Assembly (NCBI GenBank): GCA_023053685.1
Contig: JALIGW010000028.1
Span: forward strand, 7,811,782 to 7,875,781
DNA length: 64,000 nucleotides
From: Diadophis punctatus similis
Lineage: Eukaryota > Chordata > Lepidosauria > Squamata > Dipsadidae
Direction of reading: 5' to 3'
Position numbers and translations under genes: made by a program. Below the pieces are notes generated by a model. It saw only the letters and a program-made list of their open reading frames with translations. It had not been told where the DNA came from and ran no database searches. Shown one piece after another: positions 36,340 through 49,200 of this stretch (its first letter is position 1; every line of letters begins with the position of its first letter).

Positions 36340-39300
36340 TTTTAAAATGTGTATAGTTCCATAAGCATTAGTGCTTTGTAGCAAAACTGTAGTGCCATGT
36401 TAGGATCAGTGCATGAGCCTAGTAGTACTTTTTTACGATTTCAGAGTGACAAATTAATGAAGCTGATGATGTAACTTATAGGAAACTGACATGGTTATGG
36501 TCGTGGTCTAAAGATGCAGTGTCCTTTCTAGGCAATGGTAGAAGAAATTGCTGCATAGAATCAGTGAGATGTGAATTTCATAGTGATTGCATGAAAATAA
36601 TCTTTTAATCAGCCAGGTATATTTTGAGTGCACTTAAACTGCATGTAAAAACCCTAATAGAAGTAATAATCTTTAACACAATCCCTTGTGAATCATGGAA
36701 TATTTTGCTATAATGAGAAAAAAATAACTGATAGTGTAAATTCTTAAATTTTAGGGACTACAATAAGCATATGACTAGTCTTTCCCATTCATGCTTTTTT
36801 CCACAAAAAGTTTTGGTATGTTTTTGAATCAGATTTGTTGGTTGTTTTTGTGCTTGCATTAAGACAGGAATGGGTAACCTTTTACAGTGTAACTGTTGCT
36901 TGTAGAAACTGAATGATAGATTGGGGCTTGCACATATCTGCCAATGTGGCAGCTATTAATCAAGAGTAGCATCTTGCAAAATTGACTAATCTAGAAATGC
37001 TATCACTGTACAGCTAATTCTAAATGCACCTAAGTTATTAGCATTGTTCATTATTAAAATCTCAATTATTTTTTGCTTACCTCGCTATTTTGGTAAAGCA
37101 TTTGTTGGAGTTTTCTTACTAATTAAATATTTAGTCAAATTTATTTCTTGCATCCAAATATCTGTATTTATATTACAGTAATTAATCTTAGTAGGTTTCC
37201 CCCCTCTTTTCTGAAATTACTGCTTTAGTTAGGTAACTCATCTACTTAAAACTTTATTTTTGGTTTAAACAAGTCAAGTTTTAAGTTATGAATCTAGTTC
37301 TTTGTAAATCTTTATGGTTTAAAATGCTACTTTTAGCTTAAAGGGGATACTGCATCTTTTTTTAAGAAAAGAAGTTCTCTATAAATGGCCACCTTGATGA
37401 GAGAAAATATGTCTCTGACTTTGTACTTCTTTATTGGCAAAACATAATATGATACTTGAACTGTAACTGTTAACCCAGAGAACTGCAGAATTATTTTTAA
37501 AGATCTTTCTCTCTCTCTCTCTCTCTCTCTCTATTTTCTCATGAAAGTGGCAAGGTGTGTCGTTTGGAGATGAATTGTGAGGACCTGAGCTCTTTAGGGG
37601 CTCTCTTGTGAACAGCAGTAGAATTGAATGAAATGGGGCTGATGATTGGGAGAATTGATGGAAAAATACCTCTGAAACTGGAATGCAAAATAGCACAGTA
37701 TGTAGGGGGGGGGATCCCTGATGCAAATAAAGCCATAAGATGACAATAAATAGAACTTTAGTAGCAATAACTGTTTGCATGTAATAGGACCTAACTTGCA
37801 TTGGCAAGAATAGTATAGTAAAATAAATGGTATTAACCAAATAGGTTTGCTGTGCTCTGTGTTGCAGGAAGTTGAATTTCTCATTAAAAGGTTGATAGGT
37901 TCCTCTCTACCACAAAACTGTGTGCTTGAATGCTACGGGGCGAAGCTTGGCAAAAATTCCAGAATAATTTTATTTTTCAAAATTGATATAATTAGGAAAG
38001 AGGTTTATTGTGTATGAAACCGATGAAAACTTAACACAGAATGTTTGTAGATAATTGATCATCATTTCTGAAGTAACAAAGAATCCTTGAGGCTGGGTTC
38101 TACCCAGGGATATTGGGGAGTTTGGGGATCCAAATTGTGAATTTCTCTAAAAGTAGTTCTTGTACAATTCTTTTTATTCATTTTCTTTTATAAGCAAATC
38201 TGATGTGGTTTCACTTTATTTTATAAAGCTACTTGTAGACGTGGAAAAAGGAGAGCAAGTTTCAAGTCACTCTGCCTGGCAAGCTCTTTCTTTCATCATT
38301 CTAGAGAGTGCAGTTGATACCTCTTTAAAATTCAGTTGCATTAACTTTGTATGCATGTGCAAACTGAAGACCAAGTAAACTGTAAATCTAATACAGAAAT
38401 CTGCCTTAAGCAGGATTCGATTGACCAGATTCATCTGCAAGGCTGGGACATATATTTAAAGAAAGCGGCTTTACTTTATATTTTTGTTCTACATTCTTTG
38501 ATATCTATCGTTTACCTACATGGATAAGGTGGCAGTTTTAAAATAAAATGCATGTACACACCTGCATGCATGTTTATACACATTCTGTAGAACTTTCTGC
38601 TCTATGTATTTATACTGATCAATGAAAATTAGCACACGTTTTCTAAAATGTTCAGAAGTTTAATCAAACATTTATGTAGACAAATAGTTGATATGTTTAG
38701 GTGACTTTTGATCACAAAATAGATAGGGGGTATTCATTAAACTCACAATTTTTCTAACCCTGGAAAATTATTTGCACTTACTGTGGTTGCCTACGTGATA
38801 ATTTAAATACCCATTTGCAGAATCCTAAAGGTATCTTGTATCTATATCAGTACAATTGTCACTGCTCACATGTTTTGAGCAGCTAATTTACAAATCTTTT
38901 TGTTGGCTCAGCTGGTGCTAGGCTGAATATAACATTGCTGGTAGGAAATTTTACTCTCGTAATCTGAGTCATGAATGTGAGGACTCAGGATTGCATGAAA
39001 GACTTGAATGTGGTGCTATTCTGGAAGAACTAGTTAGACTGTTGTAAATTGCTTGCTAAAGCATCTGAATCGAGGCCTCATCCTAGAGTACATTACTGTC
39101 TTGATCTAAGTGATAAGGGACTATAGTATTACTGGAAATTTAATACTGAAATATAATTTTAAATGCAGATGAGAAGTGGCTCTTCATTGTACTTAATCTG
39201 CCTATTCTCTGTGTAGTTTCTCCTTTCTTTGATTGTAATAATTCTCTTGATAGCTCTTAATTTTTGACTGCAGATCAGTTTCTTTGAAACATTAATACTA

Positions 39301-40901
39301 TTCTTGATGAAAGACTCCATAGAGCTTGCATTTCATCCGTCACTATTTTAGTACTTTTAAAAATATTTTAATCAGCACCTACTCTCTAAATTTTATGGTG
39401 CAATCCCTCTTAATATAGACTTCTTTGGATTTTTAAATTTTCCTTTATTTTGCACTTTGAAAAACAATAAATCATGTAAATATTCAAGCACAATATTGAC
39501 ACATAGGTGCCAGAAAATAGCTCTCACAAACAGGCTTCTGGAATACAGATTGCAAGTAGTTCTTTGATGGTTCAATCAAGATCTAGAGAAGCTAAGCAGG
39601 ATTGAGGTTTTGCATTCAGTTTGTATGTTTGGGATGGGTTACAAAAGGAGCCCATATATAGAGAGAGAAGCAGGGAATTTAACTGTTCCAGATATATGGA
39701 AAAATGGTAGCTATGCATAGTGCATAGATTTATACAAAGATTGCTGGAATAAATACATTGATGTATCTCTTAATAAAGGGGAATAAAGGAACACTTATGC
39801 ATGGGTTTGTTATTGGAATCTGAAAATGAATAGAGAAAGAATGCATGTTGGTTATGGGAGGATTAGGGTGACTATTTCTTGCATTCTAGAGAAGAAAGCT
39901 ATTGTGCGGAGAGGAACTGAGTTCATTCTAGGAACATGGGAAATGAATGATGGAGGCTTTGAATCTGAGCACTTCCTAGCTGGTTTTAGATGGAATTTCC
40001 AAGTTTTCCAAGTCACAGCACAACAAATATTCTATAAAGTAGTATTTCTTAAGGACTGGATATTGCAATTCTTTTCTTTTCCGTGCAGGTGAAGACATAA
40101 GGTTATAAAGCTATCAGAATGGAATACTTGTGTGGGAAAAACCACTGGCACAAGCACATAGACTCACAAACCGTCCTTTTTTTAGAGATAGTATTCTAAT
40201 TATGCATGATTAAAATGTATAGTGTTATAGCTATTATCAGTAAATTGATATATGCATTTATACATTATGAAGCAATAGGAACCAATATACCAATAGCTTG
40301 AATTTACTGCTTTGATTCTCAGTTTTTTTTAGACAACATGCTGCCTCTTTAGTAAAGGGGCAAAATGTACAAAGAAGGGACGAAGCATGACGCCAAAACT
40401 GTGTATTAGAAAAAGGAATCAGTAGAATGAACCCTTTTAGCCTCTTACCAAGTTCATAGCAGCTCATGAGCCTACATGATATGAACATGATTAATGGCAA
40501 TTTGGGTTTCTTGGTTGCTGCAGTTGTACAAACAAAAAAAGGTGCAGAGTTTCAGAGCACAGAAAAGAGAATATATAAATCCCAACTGGGGCAATAAAAA
40601 TGATCTAAGCAGTTTAGTGTTTGTGGTTATTTTTAAGTAGAGATAGTAAATTTAGCCAGAGCCTGTTGCAGCTAAAAAACAATGAGTAATTAAAATGAGT
40701 AAGCTGTCCATGTTTTTCAGGTATTAATTCTTTCTAAGACAGGTGTAGCTTTTCAGTTTCCACCACCACCACTTTGGCAGCTGGATTAAAATGAACTGGT
40801 TTCAAACCAGCAATGATAACTTACATTTTGAAAATTGGAGATATTTAACTATTCATTCAAGCTGCATTTAAATAGGGTGTAGCTTTTTTGATCATCTAGA
40901 G

Positions 40902-41110
40902 CAGTGGTGTCAAAACTCAAGGCCTGCGGGCTGGATGCAGCCCATGTGGTGCTTAGATTTGGCCCGCGGGGCCAGCCTGGAAACACCAAAGGATCGGCCC
41001 GCAGCCCTCTGCTAGCAAAAACAGCTCAGGGGGCTGCGCCCACCCCCAGCCGTCCGAGGTCAAACACAACCCTGATGCGGCCCTCAATGAAATCAAGTTT
41101 GATACCCCTG
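40902..41110. mobile_element. hAT MITE in Cyrano terminal exon
   Basis: CAGTGGTGTCAAAACTCAAGG to TTTGATACCCCTG, flanked by perfect ATCTAGAG at 40894-40901 and 41111-41118. The clean duplication suggests a fairly recent insertion into the lncRNA. Confidence 0.93.
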
Positions 41111-41930
41111 ATCTAGAGGATTGATAAGACTCAATTTTGAAAAATTGGTGCAGAACATGTGTAGATACTAGAAATATTATAGCAGCATAGCTGTTGCAGC
41201 AAAGTCTGTGTTGGCACATGCTTTTCCTATTAAGATGTGCGAAAAAGAAATCTCAAGTCTGAATAAATTGCACTAGTTTGCAAAAAGGCAGTCTTGGATT
41301 ATCTGAGTATTAGTGTATCTCAAGGTTTGATCTTTTTTCTAGGTGTGTAACTTTCCCAGTTATACAAATTTCCAACCATATTTTTGCACAACTGTTGCCA
41401 GTAATCAGTAATTTCATATTACTACCGGTAGACCTATTGAAGTTGTGATTGAAGTCTTGCAAACCATTTTAACAAGTGAAATAAACCGTTTCTCATTTCT
41501 AAATTTTTCCTTCCAAAGTTGACTTCTGTTGTTGTTTGCAGGTGTTCCAACTATAAAGAGTAGGATTTAAGACTGGGCTACTAAATGGATATCCTTTTTT
41601 TCTTCAAAATAAAATGTTATTCTGGTGTTTGAAAACTGGGAAGAATTGGTAGCAAGTTAAGTCTTGAAGTTAACCTACAAAATGAACCCTAACAGATAAA
41701 GTCATCTGGATAAGAAAAGACAAGAGTATAATCTACTCCCTTATATACATTATCAATGTGAACAGTTTGTCTATGTATATACCTAATATTTTCCAGATGG
41801 CAGCTTGCTTTTATATCTATGCATATTTGGGGAAGGGAAAGAATGTGTTAAATGTATTCTTTTGACACTGTAAACAATAATTGCTCAAAAATGAGCTTTG
41901 AAACTCTGCACCTGTGTATAATTTTTTAGC

Positions 41931-41936
41931 AATAAA
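41931..41936 (+). terminator. Poly(A) signal of Cyrano
   Basis: AATAAA preceded by a T-rich run and followed by sequence that no longer resembles the transcript. It lies about 1.3 kb before the OIP5 stop codon on the opposite strand, so the two transcripts converge and may overlap if either reads through. Confidence 0.7.
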
Positions 41937-42825
41937 GCAGCATGAGCTGAGAATGCACTAAAATATCTGTGTCATTTCTTTCTAAAACAGTTAAATGTAC
42001 AAATTTTTCTTGTACTATTTCACTTTCCCTTCGGTATATAAGGGAATGTGTTTATGTTAAAGAATTATTGAGTGGTATATTTTAAAACTTGGTCAGATGT
42101 TCTTGTGTGTATTCTCTGCACAAGTACAACTACAGAGTGCTGTTCACGAGAGACAAGCTTTTGGATGTTCACAAAAAGGAAATGGCCAAGAGTTTGTTGC
42201 CAAAAATTGGATATCTAAAGATACACACATAAAGGTATTTGTTGGAATTCTTGCATGTGATCATTACAATTAATCAGAGCTCCTATATTCTTGTTCATTG
42301 GAGTAACAGTTTCTACTTCCAAACTAGGCAGCAAGAAGTAATTACCTCAGGGTGTTTGTTTCTACTGACTAAATTGATTGATACTGATCAGTTTGACTAA
42401 AAATAAACATTTTTTTAATATTTTATGGATATAAATCCTATGCATACTTGCTGAAAAAAACATACTACATCCACTGCAGCCTATATTTCAATCTTGAAAG
42501 TACAATAACCAGGAAATTGAGTTTTCTGGCTTTAAGCCTTCTGACAAGAGGAAAACATAATGAACACATTACAATGCACATTAGTGATTTCGTAATGGTT
42601 TCCCCATAATTAAAAAATGTTATTTCCTCAAAACATTGTTACTTTTGGTAGTTTGGCAATAATTTAAAATGTTTCTGGTAAAATGTTAATCTAGTACTTA
42701 AAATGTTTCACTTTTTGACCAATTTTAATGTTACTGAACACAATTTATAGTTGAGTCCTGAGAACATATCTTTCTCAAATGTAAAAAAAACAAGATAACC
42801 TCTAAAGGAATGTACAAAGTAAATG

Positions 42826-42831
42826 TTTATT
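42826..42831 (-). terminator. Likely poly(A) signal of OIP5
   Basis: Plus-strand TTTATT reads AATAAA on the minus strand, about 430 nt after the OIP5 stop codon. First canonical signal in that direction. Confidence 0.55.
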
Positions 42832-42845
42832 TCTTTCAGCTAGAC

Positions 42846-42978
42846 CAGGGGTAGGCAAAGTTGGCTCTTCTATGACTCATGGACTTCAACTCCCAGAATT
42901 CCTGAGCTAGCATGATTGGCTTAGAAAGTCTGGGAGTTGAAGTCCATGAGTCATAGAAGAGCCAACTTTGCCTACCCG
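42846..42978. mobile_element. Palindromic hAT MITE hairpin beside the OIP5 poly(A) signal
   Basis: Starts CAGGGGTAGGCAAAGTTGGC. Arms of 47 bp (from GTAGGCAAAG to CTCCCAGA) pair perfectly around a loop of about 30 nt. Flanks AGCTAGAC and AGCTAGAT match 7 of 8. Confidence 0.93.
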
Positions 42979-43258
42979 AGCTAGATTATCTAGTTTCCAA
43001 TATGTTCACAATGCAATTTTAAGGCAGTTATGCAATGATTAAAGGTTTTTGTTAGAGTATATAGAAATATTTACATGTAGGAGTTAAATTATTTGGGATA
43101 GCTGTTCATGCTCAAACACTATATGCCCTTGAGCGTGCTAGAAAAGGAAACAATTTTATATCACCAATTTGCCAGTCTAAAGCCATATTAATTTACATTT
43201 TCAGTTACAAACACAAGTTATTGTAAAACAATTAGTTGAGATAGGCAACTCTAAAAAG

Positions 43259-46200
43259 TTAACTGTTCAGCTTTTTATTTGTGTATCCATATGGTCTTCC
43301 TTTACAGCTCTCCTTCTCATATGTAATTCTTTGTTGATTGAATTCTTCTAGTTTCTTAATTAGCAATTCCATGCGCATATGAACTTGTATAAGACTGTCT
43401 TTTAACTACAAACAAAGAACTAAGTGTAAAAAGAATGTAGTACAGAATATCAAACAATTTGACTTTTTACAAATACGTTTAAAATGACCAATGTTATGTT
43501 TTAACTTAAAAATATTCATATAAGCAGTACTGCAGAAGTGGAATTCTTTCTAGTACCTTCAGTATTCAACTGCATAATATAGTAATATGAGAATTTTAAT
43601 GTCAAAGACTAATTTGTTAAACTAAAGCACGGCTGAGCAACATCTGAGAGGAATCCAATTCAGTCATCTACTTTTCTAGGGTCACTCACTGAAGTAATGT
43701 TACTAGAAAAGGCCTGTTTGTCCTGCCAAAGTATTAACGGTTGGGAAAGGAAGTGAGAGTTCTGTGGGAAACATCATTCTTATTTCCATCCTTAATCCAT
43801 TGGAACCAGTCTTTAATTTGGGGATGGGGTGGGAGACAATAAACTGCCACCATTTGATAAAAAATTGCCATAACACTTCAACTGAAATGGGCCCCATAGG
43901 CTTTCCAATCCTGAACTAACATGATTCATATTACAGTTATACAAGAATCTTTAATTTAGATAGTGGACATTGCATGGAAAAGTAAAGAGTTATATATTAG
44001 AATTTGCCATGAAGTCACAATTAGCTAGGTAAGCCTGGTCTGTTTCAACATGATCCATGCCATTTGCGATCCACTGTAGCACAATCTTTTTCCACCCTTT
44101 TTTGGGGGGGGTAATGCTGACATATCTACACATGGAACAATTTCTGGTCTATTATTGCTCGTGGCAAATCCCAAAGAAACTAAATAGAGGACAGAGTACC
44201 TTGTATGTTTTCTACTATATACTTTTTTCATTCTTTATAATAAGGCATAGTATAAATATAAATCAAATAAATACAAATAAATTCCAATTTCTACAGATAT
44301 AGATTTAAAAAAACTAAAGTCAGAAAACACTTACTTTCTCTACATGTTCCTTTAGGCTCACAACAGGACAGGTTACTTTTGAAGCTTCTACTGTAGCAGT
44401 AGTTTGTAGCAAGTAACTAAAACCAATGTTAAAAATATTTTAATATTGACTCATTAAAAAGAAAATAAACAGTTTACAGCAGGGGTGGGTTCTAACCTCG
44501 CTGCCAGTGTGCTTCCTGCCGCGCTGCGTGGGTGCGCACTTCGCGTGCATGCGCAATGCTAAAAACTCAGCTTCTGTGCATGCACAGAAGCAAAAACCAG
44601 CTGCGCGTGCACAGAAGCGAAAAACAAGATGCCGCCACGTATGGCACCGCCGAGAGAGCTGGTTCGTGAGCGTGGCCAGCCGGCCATTGCTCCCGGTTCG
44701 GAGAGCGGGGGGAAATTCCCGCTACCGGTTCTAAAGAACCGGTTGGAACCCTCCTCTGGTTTACAGTGCTTAACACAGCCCGTCCCAAGATGGTTTGTCA
44801 GCAAGTGGACAAAGAACAGAAACAGTCATTGCAAAAGGAATCCCCCACCACAATATTAGACTTCAAGAATTTTACTAATCCCTGAATATGGTTTCCTAAA
44901 CTCTATCAAGATTTATTTATTTATTTAGCATATGGCATATCATACATGGATTGCAATATACATCCATCCATATATTAACATTTCATCTAGATTAAAAAAC
45001 ACTATAAAATATGAAAGTTAATAAAATATATATTCAGATACCCATGTCTAGGTCATCATTGAAGTGCAGCATCGTTTATATGAAAAAATCAAATATACAG
45101 TATCTGTATTATTATGGTTACCACTACTCAGGTCTTCACCAATACAGCAATACTTGGTCGACATAATAGTTTTGTTTATTATACCCATAGAAATGAACTA
45201 ACATTACCACAATATATTCTGACAAATTTCACTTTAAATAAACATACACTGCATTTTAAATCCTAATTATATACATCTCACTTCGATGCTAAGGGAAACA
45301 AAAACCCTGCTTTTGAAATTGCTGCTCAATGGTTAAGTTCTCGTGTTGATTCTGGACCTAGAACTATTACAGTAACTATTACTGTAATACCACTTAAGGA
45401 AAGGTACATACCATATTCCCAGAGGGACTTTTTTTTTAATAAAATGGGAATAGAAATAGAATGAACAAAAAGCAAAATAAAAAATTTACGGCATCTTCTA
45501 ATCATATATAAAATAAAAGTTAACAGTTTTCCCAACTTAAATTTAGTTGAAAAAATTAAGACATAGAAAGATGGCTATGGTTAAAGTGCTATCTATTAAT
45601 CCCTGAGCCAGAAGAGAAATACATTGGCATAATATTTTCTGACTGCTGACTGCTTCTGTCACAGTAAGGAGCCGGCAACTGATGCCATCTTAACTGTTTT
45701 AAGAATAGTGTTTGGCAAATTCTCCAAGTTTTTACTGCCTCTTCTAGCAAGAACCTACTGCTATCAGAAAAATCAGCAGATGTCATCCTTAAAATGTGGA
45801 GGAGAAGGGATAGGTGACCCTAACCTGTTAAGGCAGACTAATCTTGAATGGAAATCTAGTGCTTTTTTTTGAGAGAACACTTAGCTGACAGGTTGCAGGC
45901 ATGAAGTAGGGACACAAGATAAAGTAGAAAGGAGTACCATAATTGATAACAAGTGAGCTCTATCTTTACTAAAACTATAAGGAAATGGAAAGGCTGGCAA
46001 CAAATCCAATTATGAATTATGGCACATGGAAATAGCCTATGAAGCCATAAAGCCAAAATGGCACTGCCCCAATTCACAAAGTAATAAAAGCAGAAGTGCA
46101 ATCACCTGAACCCCCCCTGTTAATAAAAGAAAAAATGATGTAAGGTATCCAGTGATGATTTAAACTACACAGTACAGGACCAGAACTTTAAGAGAATGCT

Positions 46201-49200
46201 ATTTCTATTTCTAGACAAATGTCTAGCACTATGCAGGCTGGTGCCTCTGTCTCTCCTGCAGCCATATGGCCAGAGCAGAACCAGAGCAGAAGAAGTATAT
46301 CCATAGCTGATTAAAGTAACCCAGGCCTATTCATATCTAAGAATATTAGCAATCATATTGTCAATGAAGTATGCTAGATAAGATCTATCGGAAAATCTGA
46401 ATCTGGTGTAAAATATGACTTTAAAGTTTGAGCAGCTAAAGACAACTCTGTTTTGGTTTGGATATGACACGAGGACACCTTCCTAAGCACGTGACATCAA
46501 AAAATTATTACCAGTTAAGGATAAACTCTTGGTGAGATGAACATTGAAAAAAATTATTTTGGTACAGAATAATTAAATATTTTGATATAACAGCCAAAGA
46601 CTGCATATACAAGATACTAACAGCCAAAACAAGCAAGACCATGGCCTTTCTGAAATGCATCAGATCTTAAGCATTCTAGATGCCTTTTGTTAAAGACTTC
46701 AATTCTGTATCTAAACTTGACTATATTTTATATCAGTCAGTAGATTACCCTTTCCATTAATACATTTATACCAACATAATCCAATATGCTTTTGAAGAAC
46801 ACTAACCATATGATGTTGTCCTTAAAAAGGCAGAAGAGGCCTCGCAGATAAGCCAGTGACTTTGAACTATAGAGGATAAAGCCAATGTCTAGTTGACAGG
46901 ACTGACAACGCAATGTGTTGTAGGTGCTGGAAGAAAAAGAAAACATGAAATCAGTTAAAATTCCAGATTATGTTCCATATATCTTTATAGTCTGTGTATC
47001 TTGAGCCTCATGCGTAATAGCAGCTCTTGGTTCTGCGCATGTAAATGAATTTGCAGTCATAGAATATCAATCAGCAGTAGCTTTATTCTTTGTGGACTTT
47101 TGTATTTTTATATTACTCTCTTTTGTGTTGTTTTTACAGTTGAGATATATACATATTGGGCTTTTCCTGCCAAGTCCATGAGTATGGGTTGATGTCCATG
47201 AGTACATTCCAGGAACTGACCAAGACCTCTACTGAACTGCCCATCATGTTATTGGTGAAAAACCAATTTCTATGAGGACCCCAACAGAAATAGTAAACAG
47301 TTCAAGAATTATAGACATACACTAAACTTATATAACTTAGAACGCTAAGCCTGTGTTTATAAGAAGCGGAGACTTGGCAAGTGCTTCAGAAAGCAGTGAT
47401 GCAGGCCACTGTCACCTGCAGCTATATTGACCATGGAGGGCACATCTCAACACCAGAGCAGAGGGAGAATGTTTATAGCTGATTATTGTAAACCAGATCA
47501 TCTCCTATTTGTTTATTTATTTATTTGTAAAATTTATCAGTCGCCTGCCCATCTTACCTCAAAGGTAACTTTGAGCAAATTACAATTGTAAAAAAATTAA
47601 AAACTATATAAACTAAAAACATAAATAAGTTAATATAAAATTCAGAACACCACAATCCAATTAAAAGATGGTGCGGGGGAAGGTGAGATCTGTTGTTAAT
47701 CGATCAACCACCTCCACAGTGATACCCACTGGGGCCCTAAGTTAACTGGCAGAGCAAGGTTTTTAGGTTCTTTCGGAAGGTCATGAGGGTTGGGGCCGAC
47801 CTCACATCAGGGGCAAGATGTTCCACAGGGCAGGTGAAATGACAGAGAAGGCCATTTTCCTGGATCCCTCCCGCTGAAATAATCAGGCTGACAGGGATCC
47901 ACAGCATGCCTCTTCTGCTGGCACGGATGGGGCGGGTCAATCCCTTTGAGATGAAACAGTCCCTCAAGTAACCTGGACCCATGCCATGAAGGGCTTTAAA
48001 GGTGATTACCAACACCTTGAATTACACCCGGAAGCAGACTGGCAGCCAATGTAGCTCATGGAGCAGTGGTGTTACATTAAGAATATTAGCAACCATAATG
48101 TCAATAAAGTATGCTTGGTAAGATCTATGGCAACATTTGTGTCTGAATATGTAAAATATGACTTTAAAAGTGGAATAGATGAAGACAATCTTCATATATG
48201 GCCATTTTTGGCTGAATATGAGAGAATTTCATGAAGACATGATATCAAAAAATGGTTACCAGGTAAGGATGAACTCTAGAGGAGATGAGCATTCAAAAAA
48301 TTAAGAATATTAGCAATCTCACTGTCAATGAAATATGTTACATAAGATCTATAGCAAAAACTTTATATGCAAAATTAGATAGAGCATTTGAAATTTAAGC
48401 ATGTTAAAGGTAGAAAATTTCTAGAGTAAAGGCAAAAATGCTTTTCTTCTCTTAGCATCTTTGGTTTTTTGGGGGGGGGGGTTAAAAAAAATCTGCATGT
48501 GTTTTAAGGTTACATTATTGGCTTATAGGCATTCAAAATACTTAACTAAAACACAAGTAAACATTGGAAAGGTTTTCAAAAAGATACCCACCAACCAGTG
48601 AGGTCTCCTTCAACACAGAACATCAAGTTGTCTTCCACAACAACATCTTTTGTGACCTCTGCAGAAAATAAGGGCAGCACTGGAATATCAGCAATACAAA
48701 CATTTTTTTTTTGTCTTAGTGGTTTCCCACTAAGTGGAGAATCCACTTTTTGGGATCATTTTTGTAACAAGAATTGACCAACCACTTATGTCTTGATATT
48801 AGCAATAAAAAAGTTCCCAAAACTATTACTTTTTAGCTTAGGCAACTATACTTTTTGATTTTGCAAAAAACACAAAACAAAACCCAAACAAAACAGCCCA
48901 CAATCTTTCTAGCCTCTTGGGTTGCAAGAAAAGATAGCTATTGGTAGATGACACCCACCCACCCCATGGCCTTTGGATGTCATATAGCAATTGCAATAGC
49001 ACTTAGACTTATATACCGCTTCATAGTGCTTTACAGCCCTCTCTAAGCGGTTTACAGAGTTCAGCATATTGCCCCCAACAATCTGGGTCCTCATTTTACC
49101 GACCTCAGAAGGATGGAAGGCTGAGTTAACCTTGAGCTGGTGAGATTTGAACAGCTGAACTGCAGTGCTGCACTTTAACCACTGCACCACCTCGGCTCTT

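Larger units (their letters stand above)
25430..41955 (+). ncRNA. OIP5-AS1: OIP5-AS1 / Cyrano long noncoding RNA
   Basis: A conserved vertebrate lncRNA that pairs with miR-7 and triggers its destruction (target-directed microRNA degradation). Identification rests on the miR-7 site at 36314-36339, position between CHP1 and OIP5, plus-strand orientation and a very long terminal exon, all as in mammals. Proposed exons: about 25430-25516 (donor GTAAGA at 25517), 27290-27337 (acceptor TTCTAG, donor GTATGT), 29111-29231 (acceptor CTCCAG, donor GTAAGT) and 33971-about 41955 (acceptor ATTCCAG; poly(A) signal 41931). The gene and terminal exon are well supported. The exon 1 start and two small internal exons are inferred from splice-like signals only. 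No conserved open reading frame is seen; ORFs inside are short and unrelated to known proteins. It converges on OIP5, whose stop codon is about 1.3 kb downstream on the other strand. Confidence 0.88.
33971..41955 (+). ncRNA. OIP5-AS1: Cyrano terminal exon, about 8 kb
   Basis: The exon opens after a pyrimidine-rich acceptor ending ATTCCAG at 33970; a second AG at 33990 is a possible alternative. It is AT-rich and noncoding. It contains the miR-7 site, a degraded pogo/Tigger-like MITE (about 35349-35564), a (CT)n tract on about 37507-37532 and a hAT MITE with a perfect 8-bp target duplication (40902-41110). The end is placed about 20 nt after AATAAA at 41931. The human terminal exon is also about 8 kb (from memory). 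Confidence 0.75.
42806..43258 (-). other. OIP5 3'UTR (inferred)
   Basis: From the OIP5 stop to about 20 nt beyond the first minus-strand AATAAA (42826-42831). It is AT-rich and includes a 133-bp near-perfect hairpin MITE (42846-42978) immediately before the poly(A) signal. No other AATAAA or ATTAAA was seen on this strand between stop and hairpin. Confidence 0.55.

Noticed and set aside
37379..37840. 153-codon minus-strand ORF in the Cyrano terminal exon
   Set aside because: Includes a low-complexity Arg-Glu run from the (CT)n tract and has no recognisable domain.
48661..48682. Alternative OIP5 exon 2 acceptor giving LPLFSAE before the conserved VTKDVVV
   Set aside because: It also keeps frame, but adds residues absent from the family; the CTGCAG acceptor at 48659 has the better pyrimidine tract and gives the family length.
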